Of a DNA stretch of 7,434 nucleotides, positions 1 through 6,442 are shown in pieces; position 1 is the first letter of the stretch, and each line of letters begins with the position of its first letter. The DNA is from Planctomycetaceae bacterium. GTDB taxonomy: Bacteria; Planctomycetota; Planctomycetia; Planctomycetales; Planctomycetaceae. Both the position numbers and the translations under genes were made by a program. The notes below the pieces were generated by a model. The model was given only the letters and a program-made list of their open reading frames with translations, had not been told where the DNA came from and did not search any database. The stretch covers positions 1 to 7,434 of the forward strand of contig JALWSL010000204.1 in the NCBI GenBank assembly GCA_027080405.1, given 5' to 3'.

Positions 1-1
1 G

Positions 2-319
2 GCCGGTTCAACAACCGCTTCCACCCCGGATGCATCGCAAGCACCGGCGGCAACAGGCATCTCTTTTCATTCAGGCGACACCATTACGGTGAAGGTTCCG
101 GAGATGCACTGTCCGTTTTATTGCTACCCGAAAGTTGAAGAGACATTAACAGATTTGGGAGGCATAAAAAAAATCGAATTGGTCAAACAGAAAGCAGAAG
201 ACAAAATCGACGACCCAAGAATTATTCTTGAATTCGACGGTGATTTCGACTGGGACACGGCGACCAAGGCTCTTGAAGAAGCCGGCTTTGCAGGTGCGAC
301 TGTTGTTGCCGGGAAGTAG
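2..319 (+). CDS. Heavy-metal-associated (HMA)-like domain protein, C-terminal part (5' end outside window)
   Basis: The reading frame is open from base 2 to the TAG at 317-319, so the 105 visible residues are the C-terminal end of a longer protein. A GTG at 89 could act as a start, but it would begin inside the first beta strand of the domain, so I treat the gene as truncated by the window. The first ~20 visible residues are rich in Ala, Thr, Ser and Pro, like a linker after a signal or lipoprotein segment. The rest fits a beta-alpha-beta-beta-alpha-beta ferredoxin-like fold: strand TITVKV, motif MHCPFYC, helix YPKVEETL, strands KKIELV and RIILEF, helix DTATKALEEAG, strand ATVV. Classical HMA domains bind Cu+ or similar ions through MxCxxC; here the cysteines (codons 110-112 and 122-124) are spaced CxxxC. 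By inference it is a metal-binding or thiol-active protein outside the cytoplasm. The exact role is unknown. Confidence 0.75.
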   Translation, partial: AGSTTASTPDASQAPAATGISFHSGDTITVKVPEMHCPFYCYPKVEETLTDLGGIKKIELVKQKAEDKIDDPRIILEFDGDFDWDTATKALEEAGFAGATVVAGK

Positions 320-419
320 GAAGCCAGTCTCTTTGGCACCTCCCTGCTAACAGGTATACGGTGCTGACTGGAATTTGGGTTTGCTTTTCACTTCTGATTA
401 CTCGCCGCTTTGATTGTTC

Positions 420-455
420 AGCTCCAAAATGGAGAATCGAAGACGGAGCTTTTTT
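420..455 (+). terminator. Candidate Rho-independent terminator after the HMA-like gene
   Basis: AGCTCC at 420-425 can pair with GGAGCT at 445-450, and the stem runs straight into a T run (450-455). The loop is long (19 bases) and contains a competing small hairpin, CTCC(422-425)/GGAG(431-434). The site lies 100 bases past the upstream stop codon and about 57 bases before hemB, so it would separate the two transcription units. The six-pair stem with a large loop makes this only a moderate call. Confidence 0.4.
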
Positions 456-466
456 CTCTGGTTTGA

Positions 467-1528
<1,062 letters not shown>

Positions 1529-1585
1529 AAAAGAAATTCTTCTTTGCATGCCAATCGGTAGAGGAACACTTTCGCACCCAATGCC

Positions 1586-1608
1586 CCGCTGTAAAGTTTA
1601 ATCAGCGG
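1586..1608. terminator. Weak hairpin downstream of hemB, possible terminator
   Basis: CCGCTG (1586-1591) is the exact reverse complement of CAGCGG (1603-1608), with an 11-base AT-rich loop. It lies about 60 bases past the hemB stop, a reasonable place for transcription to end. It is followed by ATTTCCC rather than a true T run, so intrinsic termination would be weak. It may instead be an RNA-stabilising 3' end structure or chance. Confidence 0.25.
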
Positions 1609-1988
1609 ATTTCCCACCAGATGGCTGCGCATTTTACCGTTTATACTCCCCCTTCAGCATGCTTTCCCCCCACAGAACCGTTAAATGCATCCCTGCCTGC
1701 ATAATCCGGACGACCCGCCATGTTTCCCTGTTTGTTGCCGCTTCTCGCCAGAATATGCCAAACTCGTTCTTGCTTCTGCCTATTCGCGCAGATTCAATGG
1801 GCCTATTCCAGATGACGGAGATTGCAGGAGTAATCGTCAGGAGGTCGTCACGCTGGAGTTCATTTCCGTGGGCCATCGGAAATGTCTGCGATCGCGGCAA
1901 CAGGAAAGGGAGCTTTCAGACGGAGCACCCATTTCCCGAAAAACATGTCAAGGGTCATTTCTTTTGACCTCCTCTCAACACTGAACTT

Positions 1989-1993
1989 AAGGA
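1989..1993 (+). promoter_or_regulatory. Ribosome binding site that fixes the pilin-like gene start
   Basis: AAGGA lies 8 bases before the ATG at 2002. This favours that ATG over the in-frame ATG at 1882, which would add 40 residues of low-complexity sequence ahead of the typical short, basic pilin-like N-terminus. Confidence 0.7.
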
Positions 1994-2001
1994 ACAGAAA
2001 A

Positions 2002-2328
2002 ATGTTAAAAAATTTGTTTAACGACGAGGCTGGGTTTGTTGTTTCAGCCGAATTGGTGCTGATTTCAACTCTGCTTGTTCTCGGCCTGATTGTCGGACTG
2101 AGTGAAGTCCAACACGCTGTCGTACAGGAATTGAACGACGTTGGTGACGCCATCGGTAGCGTCAACCAGAGCTATATGTACTCGGGATTTTCAGCCAAGA
2201 AATCCAGCGGACGGGCTGTCAAGTCGTTTTCACGCGGTTCTGCATTCAGTGATATTGGCGATGATTGCGATAACAATCAATGCGACATCACTTGCGATCA
2301 ACCGGTTGCAGAACGATACGCCTACTAA
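2002..2328 (+). CDS. Small pilin-like (Flp/TadE-style) single-span membrane protein, hypothetical
   Basis: The 108-residue product begins with a short basic leader (MLKNLFNDEAG), then a hydrophobic segment at about residues 12-33 with a lone glutamate, E17 (VVSAELVLI). This resembles type IVb (Flp) pilins and TadE-like pseudopilins, where a prepilin peptidase cuts after Gly and a Glu lies at mature position 5. Here, if cleavage follows G11, the Glu would be at position 6, so processing is uncertain. After the membrane span come an amphipathic stretch (VVQELNDVGDAIGSVNQSY) that could form a coiled filament core, a Lys/Ser-rich middle, and an acidic tail with three cysteines (C89, C94, C98) in DDCDNNQCDITCD. 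I recall similar short proteins as common hypotheticals in planctomycetes, but the function is not known. It appears monocistronic: a long gap before it and a strong terminator after it. No prepilin peptidase or Tad secretion gene is nearby. Confidence 0.75.
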   Translation: MLKNLFNDEAGFVVSAELVLISTLLVLGLIVGLSEVQHAVVQELNDVGDAIGSVNQSYMYSGFSAKKSSGRAVKSFSRGSAFSDIGDDCDNNQCDITCDQPVAERYAY

Positions 2329-2364
2329 TCGCGACAGAATTCAGCAAGAGTTCTGAACAGTACA

Positions 2365-2400
2365 AGAGCCATTGGTTCAATGACCAGTGGCTCTTTTTTT
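2365..2400 (+). terminator. Strong Rho-independent terminator of the pilin-like gene
   Basis: A 12-pair stem forms between AGAGCCATTGGT (2365-2376) and ACCAGTGGCTCT (2383-2394), with one T-G wobble and a 6-base loop, followed by T's through 2400. It lies 36 bases past the pilin-like stop and 11 bases before the end of the convergent propeller gene. On the minus strand the stem is followed only by TTGTAC, so termination in that direction would be weaker. Confidence 0.9.
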
Positions 2401-2411
2401 GTGGCACGTGA

Positions 2412-3362
2412 TCAATCTTCCGGCGTGGTAAAGACAAGTCTCTTTCCATCCGGAGACCAGCAAACATCGCGTGGCCATTCAATTTTCTGGCCCGGTTTCC
2501 AGGGGTGAGGCTTCTGTTTTTGCGTCGGATCGATCCAGTAAAACTGCTTGGTATCGTCCTGAGGCGAAAAAATGGTCGTCAAAATGAACTTGCCACCCGG
2601 ATGCCAGGAGTTATCCTCTGCAGGGTGTTTCTTCCCATCACTATATTGCACCTTGATTCCTTTAAGCCCCCGATCAACATCAACAGTAATCAGTTGCATT
2701 TTATTCTGTTTTGTCATCGCTTTGATACAAATCGATTTACTGTCGGGCGACCAGCAGCTATTCCAATAGAATCGGGAAAAGAGCACTTCTCCCTCAGGGA
2801 AAATGTATCGATATGTTTCCTCCTGCGGATCGTAGATCATCAAATTCGGCCCGGTCAAATAAGTGGAAAAGACGATCATCTGCCCATTGGGAGACCATTG
2901 AGCCCCCCAGCCGCCCTTTTGAATTTCCTCCCGAGCGGTTCCATCGGCATTCATCATCCAAACGCCGTAAGGTGAGTAACAACTGAAAGCGAAGCGTTTA
3001 CCGTCAGCCGACCAACTTGGCATCGCACCGTTTCCCAGGTCTCTCATGTTGGTTCCGTCTGCATCAATGACGAGAATATGAGCATCACGCCCATTCTTGC
3101 CGTTTTGAGACTCCCATCCATCCATCGCAATTTTACTCCCATCAGGAGAAAACGCGGGAGAGCCCAACGACGTGTACTTGGGCGAGGTGAATAACGCCTT
3201 CAAATTGCCGCCATCTGCATCCATCATCCATAAGACATGATGACGCGTGTTCTTTTTTGGCTGTTCCTTTTTTGCTTCGGCTCCAACAAGCCGAGGCAAA
3301 GCAGCACACAAAATGAACAGTGTGAAGAGAAAAGAACAAGACTTTCTGATGGCCGATGACAT
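2412..3362 (-). CDS. Exported TolB-like / PD40 (WD40-like) beta-propeller protein
   Basis: The 316-residue protein starts with a clear signal peptide: MSSAIRKS, a hydrophobic core FLFTLFILCAAL, and a likely cut after VGA (residue 28) or AEA (residue 30). A Lys-rich stretch then leads into repeated propeller blades. Six PD40-type motifs are visible at about residues 71 (FSPDGSKIAM), 117 (WSADGKRFAF), 156 (WSPNGQMIVF), 204 (WSPDSKSICI), 253 (WHPGGKFILT) and 302 (WSPDGKRLVF), alternating with strands such as LWMMDADGGN, LVIDADGTN and VWMMNADGT. This suggests a six-bladed propeller acting outside the cytoplasm, most likely in binding or scaffolding. No catalytic residues are evident. The frame extends 30 codons further up, but ATG 3362 is preferred because of its strong ribosome site and because it places the signal peptide at the N-terminus. 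There is no TolA, Pal or other Tol gene beside it, so it should not be named tolB. Confidence 0.85.
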   Translation of the reverse strand: MSSAIRKSCSFLFTLFILCAALPRLVGAEAKKEQPKKNTRHHVLWMMDADGGNLKALFTSPKYTSLGSPAFSPDGSKIAMDGWESQNGKNGRDAHILVIDADGTNMRDLGNGAMPSWSADGKRFAFSCYSPYGVWMMNADGTAREEIQKGGWGAQWSPNGQMIVFSTYLTGPNLMIYDPQEETYRYIFPEGEVLFSRFYWNSCWSPDSKSICIKAMTKQNKMQLITVDVDRGLKGIKVQYSDGKKHPAEDNSWHPGGKFILTTIFSPQDDTKQFYWIDPTQKQKPHPWKPGQKIEWPRDVCWSPDGKRLVFTTPED

Positions 3363-3368
3363 TCTATT

Positions 3369-3373
3369 CCTCC
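3369..3373 (-). promoter_or_regulatory. Strong ribosome binding site of the propeller gene
   Basis: Read on the minus strand this is GGAGG, 6 bases before ATG 3362-3360. Neither of the upstream in-frame ATGs at 3377 and 3452 was chosen: the one at 3377 has no such motif, and both would push the signal peptide inward. Confidence 0.85.
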
Positions 3374-3491
3374 GCATGTGATGCGCGAATAAGCGACACT
3401 CCCTGATTGAGGCAACCCTCGTAGATGGATCCGGAAAAGGGATCGACATCATTAGAACAGAAGTGAACCGGAAATTCCCCTCAATAAACGG

Positions 3492-3507
3492 ATATTATTT
3501 GTAATAT
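3492..3507. repeat. AT-rich inverted repeat in divergent promoter region
   Basis: ATATTA (3492-3497) and TAATAT (3502-3507) are exact reverse complements separated by TTTG. The 16-base dyad sits between two divergently transcribed genes, about 130 bases from the propeller start and 200 bases from the ATPase start. It could be an operator for a dimeric regulator, but AT-rich dyads of this length also occur by chance. Confidence 0.4.
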
Positions 3508-3705
3508 TGCCGAACATAACCGATGCAGCATTTTTCAATCATCCGAACACGTCACTCGAACAGACAGAGCATCATTTGATATCCGCGCGTCGCGATCCTG
3601 ATCATTTACAACATGGAAACGGCTCTCCTGATCGGTTAAGATTTTCCACAGACAGCCCTGCAACGGTCGAAAAATCGTCAACAATGAACTGGAACGGAAC
3701 CTGCC

Positions 3706-5229
3706 GTGCACACCAAGCAAGATTCACCAACGCAAACAGTTTCCCCACCGCTCCGCTTGCATGCCCAGGCAATCAGCAAGCGTTTTCCTGGTGTGGTCGC
3801 GCTGGACAATGTTTCTCTGGAGGTTTTCCCGGGCGAAGTCCTGGCGGTCGTTGGAGAGAACGGGGCAGGAAAAAGCACGCTGATGAAAATTCTGGCAGGA
3901 GTCCAGAGTCCCGATCTCGGGCAATTGTTCCTTGAAGGCACTCCTGTCCGCTTTCAATCTGTCGAAGACGCCCTTGATGCCGGTGTTGCCCTGATCCATC
4001 AGGAATTGAACCTTTCGGATAATCTTGATATCGCAGCCAATATTTTTCTCGGTCGTGAACCGAATCGTCTGGGCTGGATCGATCGCGCTACTGTCGAACG
4101 GGAATCGAAAAAGTTTTTGCAACAGGTCGGTTTGAATCTGTCACCGAAAATGCTCGTGCGCGATCTCCCCATCGGCCAACAGCAACTGGTGGAAATTGCC
4201 AAAGCTCTTTCGATCAACGCCAGGGTTCTCATCATGGATGAACCGACATCGTCCCTTTCGCAGAAAGAAACGGCGACGTTGATGGGTGTCATCGGTCAAC
4301 TGCGTCGGCAGGGAGTCAGCATTGTCTATATTTCCCATCGCCTGAAAGAGGTTGAAGAAATCGCTGATCGTGTCTCGGTGCTGCGTGATGGAAAAAATGC
4401 AGGCAGCCTGCGACGTGACGAAATCTCCCATCAGGCAATGGTCTCGTTAATGGTGGGGCGGGATGTTTCCCGCTTTTATCAGCGCAACCCCCACAAACCG
4501 GGTGGGATCGCCCTGCAGGTCGATAACCTGAAAACAACCGCCTGGCCCCGGCACGCCAACAGTTTCCGTATTCTGAAAGGGGAAATTGTGGGAATTGCCG
4601 GCCTGGTGGGGGCCGGAAGAAGTGAACTGCTTCGCGCCATTTTCGGTATCGACCATCGTCTGGCGGGAACGGTTCATCTCGATGGAAAACTGCTTCCGCC
4701 CGCAACCTCAAAAGAATCGATTCGTGCCGGAATGGGCCTGGTGCCGGAAGATCGCAAGTCGGAAGGGCTGATTCTGGAAATGAGCGTCAAGGAAAACGCG
4801 TCGCTTGCCAGTCTTCCTTTCCGAGCCAAATGGAACGCGTTTATCAACTTTCAGGATGAAAAGGAAATTTTCGAAAAGTTCTCGAAGTCTCTCAACATTC
4901 GCTGCTCAGGTTCCAACCAGATTGTGGGACTGCTTTCAGGAGGCAATCAGCAAAAAGTCGTGTTGGCGAAATGGCTGGCGATGAACCCATCCGTGCTGCT
5001 GCTCGACGAACCGACACGGGGCATTGATATCGGTGCGAAAGAAGAAATCTATCATCTAATCGATCAACTCGCCTCGCAAGGTGTCTCGATTCTGTTTGCC
5101 AGCAGCGAAATGGAGGAGATCATCGGCATTTCCGACCGTGTGCTTGTCATGCACGAAGGGAAAATTACCGGAGAACTTCTGAAAGACCAAATCGAAGAAG
5201 AAGCGGTCATGTCCCTGGCTGCCCAATGA
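3706..5229 (+). CDS. Sugar ABC transporter, dual ATP-binding subunit (RbsA/MglA/XylG/AraG family)
   Basis: The 507 residues contain two fused ATPase domains, as in ATP-binding subunits of monosaccharide (CUT2) importers. Domain 1 has Walker [10 protein letters not shown] (50-58), Q-loop IHQE (97-100), a degenerate signature IGQQQ (156-160), Walker B LIMDEPTS (175-182) and H211. Domain 2 has the altered Walker [10 protein letters not shown] (299-307, Lys replaced by Arg), signature LSGGNQQK (410-417) and Walker [12 protein letters not shown] (431-441), with SSE where the switch His would be. These asymmetries are normal for the family. It would work at the inner face of the membrane and power uptake of a sugar such as ribose, xylose or galactose; the substrate cannot be read from the ATPase. 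The start is GTG 3706, because an in-frame stop lies at 3685 and no ATG lies before the first domain; GGAA at 3696-3699 is a modest ribosome site. Unusually, no permease or sugar-binding protein gene flanks it. Confidence 0.95.
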   Translation: MHTKQDSPTQTVSPPLRLHAQAISKRFPGVVALDNVSLEVFPGEVLAVVGENGAGKSTLMKILAGVQSPDLGQLFLEGTPVRFQSVEDALDAGVALIHQELNLSDNLDIAANIFLGREPNRLGWIDRATVERESKKFLQQVGLNLSPKMLVRDLPIGQQQLVEIAKALSINARVLIMDEPTSSLSQKETATLMGVIGQLRRQGVSIVYISHRLKEVEEIADRVSVLRDGKNAGSLRRDEISHQAMVSLMVGRDVSRFYQRNPHKPGGIALQVDNLKTTAWPRHANSFRILKGEIVGIAGLVGAGRSELLRAIFGIDHRLAGTVHLDGKLLPPATSKESIRAGMGLVPEDRKSEGLILEMSVKENASLASLPFRAKWNAFINFQDEKEIFEKFSKSLNIRCSGSNQIVGLLSGGNQQKVVLAKWLAMNPSVLLLDEPTRGIDIGAKEEIYHLIDQLASQGVSILFASSEMEEIIGISDRVLVMHEGKITGELLKDQIEEEAVMSLAAQ

Positions 5230-5259
5230 ACCGGACCGCACCGCTTCCCTGAATTACGG

Positions 5260-6291
5260 TTACGGCTGCAAAATGACTTTCATCAACCCCGGCTCTCCGT
5301 GATAAAGCCGTTCAAACAATGCGGGGCCTTCCTCCAGAGGGGCTTCGAGGGAAATGAGCGGTTCAACCTGGATCTCGCCCCGATCCATCAATTCGATGCA
5401 CTGGGGATATTCCCCGCGAGAGGCACAAGAGCCGTTCAATGTCAACTCGCGAGTAACTACGCTTTGCAGAGGCAACTCGACTTGCGGCGACAGATTGCCC
5501 ACCAGCGTAATGTTCCCTCCCTTACGGACAGATTCAATCGCTGTCTGAATTGTTTTTGTCGCCCCAACGACTTCCACGGCGACATCGGCTCCCCGCCCCG
5601 ATGTCAGCTTCTTCACTTCTGAAACAACGTCCTGCTCTGTAGCGTGAATGGTATTTGTGGCTCCCAATTTGATCGCCAATTCCAGTTTCTCCGAATCGAG
5701 ATCGACTGCTATCACCTTGCTGCATCCAGCCCGCTTCATTGCCTGAACGACAAGCAGGCCGATCATTCCTGTTCCTACTACGACGCAGGAATCACCCAAC
5801 GAAATCGGGGTACGATTAGCCGCATGGACGGCAATGGAAACCGCTTCGATCATCGCGGCATGCTCGAAAGGAAAGGAATCCGGAAGAGCATAAACGATAT
5901 TTTCCGGCACAACGACAAACTCGGCAAACGCTCCGTGCTGGCGGTATTCACCACACGAAACACCAAGAACTTTTCGATGGTCACAAAGATTGATCTCTCC
6001 CCGCCTGCAATGAAAACAGGAACCGCAGGAAACCGTCGAATCGAACGTCACCCGGTCATTCACCGCAAAACCGGTTACCTGCGAACCGGTTTCAGCGATC
6101 ACACCAGCCGCTTCATGTCCCATCACAATCGGGGGAACACGGCGGCCCGTGGAACCATCGTAACCGTGCACATCACTGCCACATATCCCACATGCCCGAA
6201 CAGAAATGAGTACATCGTGCGGGCCAATTTCAGGCCTGGGCATCTCGGTGATTTCCAGCTGCTGATACTGCGAGAGCAACATCGCTTTCAT
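5260..6291 (-). CDS. Zinc-dependent medium-chain alcohol/polyol dehydrogenase (sorbitol/threonine dehydrogenase-like)
   Basis: The 343-residue protein is a full-length MDR-family dehydrogenase that oxidises a secondary alcohol with NAD(P)+. Catalytic zinc ligands are visible as C37 (CGICGSD), H59 and E60 (GHEAAG), with E149 nearby (MIEAVSIAVHA). The structural zinc site is C89, C92, C95 and C103 (CGSCFHCRRGEINLC). The Rossmann fold shows GTGMIG (173-178), and D197 after the second strand (VIAVDLD) favours NAD+ over NADP+. The general pattern is like sorbitol, threonine and galactitol-phosphate dehydrogenases, and the substrate is not decidable from sequence. The ATG at 6291 has a good ribosome site, GAGGG at 6298-6302, 6 bases away. 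The gene lies 151 bases downstream of bioB on the same strand and ends 30 bases from the convergent sugar ATPase gene, which may hint at sugar or polyol use. Confidence 0.93.
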   Translation of the reverse strand: MKAMLLSQYQQLEITEMPRPEIGPHDVLISVRACGICGSDVHGYDGSTGRRVPPIVMGHEAAGVIAETGSQVTGFAVNDRVTFDSTVSCGSCFHCRRGEINLCDHRKVLGVSCGEYRQHGAFAEFVVVPENIVYALPDSFPFEHAAMIEAVSIAVHAANRTPISLGDSCVVVGTGMIGLLVVQAMKRAGCSKVIAVDLDSEKLELAIKLGATNTIHATEQDVVSEVKKLTSGRGADVAVEVVGATKTIQTAIESVRKGGNITLVGNLSPQVELPLQSVVTRELTLNGSCASRGEYPQCIELMDRGEIQVEPLISLEAPLEEGPALFERLYHGEPGLMKVILQP

Positions 6292-6442
6292 TGGTTTCCC
6301 TCTTGATTACAAAAATTGGAAGAATTATCTGAAATCCCGACAGTTCCGGCACTCCCTCCACACGACGACAGAAAACCGATGCCAACAGGAACGGGGACGC
6401 AACCTCAACAACGACGACTTCGCCCACTCGGCAACAAGGCGA
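6292..6442. other. 151-base spacer between bioB and the dehydrogenase gene
   Basis: The spacer follows the bioB stop (TAG, minus strand) and ends with the dehydrogenase ribosome site (6298-6302). I saw no hairpin with a T run, so read-through from bioB is possible. The open minus-strand frame 6230-6427 overlaps the dehydrogenase start out of frame and has no recognisable content. A separate promoter for the dehydrogenase could lie here. Confidence 0.5.

Larger units (their letters stand above)
1529..2001. other. 473-base intergenic stretch without a convincing gene
   Basis: Short open frames exist on both strands (for example 1659-1967 on plus and 1634-1900 on minus, the latter from a TTG), but none has a good ribosome site, a recognisable motif, or protein-like composition, so none is called. 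Three structures were seen: a GC-rich hairpin (1586-1608); a smaller inverted repeat, GGGTCA at 1952-1957 against TGACCT at 1965-1970; and the ribosome binding site of the next gene at 1989-1993. No tRNA-like fold or repeat array was recognised. The stretch may hold the promoter and a long untranslated leader of the pilin-like gene. Confidence 0.6.
3363..3705. other. 343-base divergent intergenic region
   Basis: This stretch separates the propeller gene (minus) from the sugar ATPase gene (plus) and should contain promoters for both. It holds the propeller ribosome site (3369-3373) and an AT-rich inverted repeat (3492-3507). I could not find a well-spaced -35/-10 pair on either strand that I would defend. 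A single near-match to a DnaA box (TTTTCCACA at 3642-3650) is not enough to suggest an origin. No small gene was supported; the plus-strand open frame from 3507 mostly overlaps the ATPase gene out of frame. Confidence 0.6.

Noticed and set aside
334..348. Possible sigma-54 promoter (TTGGCAC...TGCT) upstream of hemB
   Set aside because: Only 9 bases separate GG and GC where the consensus needs 10, and the second element is incomplete.
1634..1900. 88-residue minus-strand open frame in the hemB/pilin gap
   Set aside because: It needs a TTG start with no ribosome site, shows no motif or membrane segment, and does not resemble a family I know. It remains possible but unsupported.
1659..1967. 102-residue plus-strand open frame in the same gap
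   Set aside because: No ribosome site, odd composition, an alternative overlapping frame of similar length, and it runs into the likely leader of the pilin-like gene.
1964..1992. Possible sigma-70 promoter with TTGACC as -35
   Set aside because: With 17-base spacing the -10 would be TTAAGG, a poor match that overlaps the ribosome binding site.
3642..3650. DnaA-box-like TTTTCCACA
   Set aside because: A single site with one mismatch and no cluster, AT-rich unwinding region or dnaA/dnaN neighbour.
3507..3935. 142-residue plus-strand open frame before and inside the ATPase gene
   Set aside because: Its second half is an out-of-frame overlap of the ABC ATPase coding region, including Walker A codons, and the first half has no protein-like features.
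6069..6091. Two copies of the palindrome AACCGGTT 7 bases apart
   Set aside because: They lie within the dehydrogenase coding sequence and encode the ordinary TGSQVTGF segment, so codon content explains them.
5644..6306. 220-residue plus-strand open frame opposite the dehydrogenase
   Set aside because: It is a complementary-strand shadow of a well supported MDR dehydrogenase with all zinc and nucleotide-binding residues intact.
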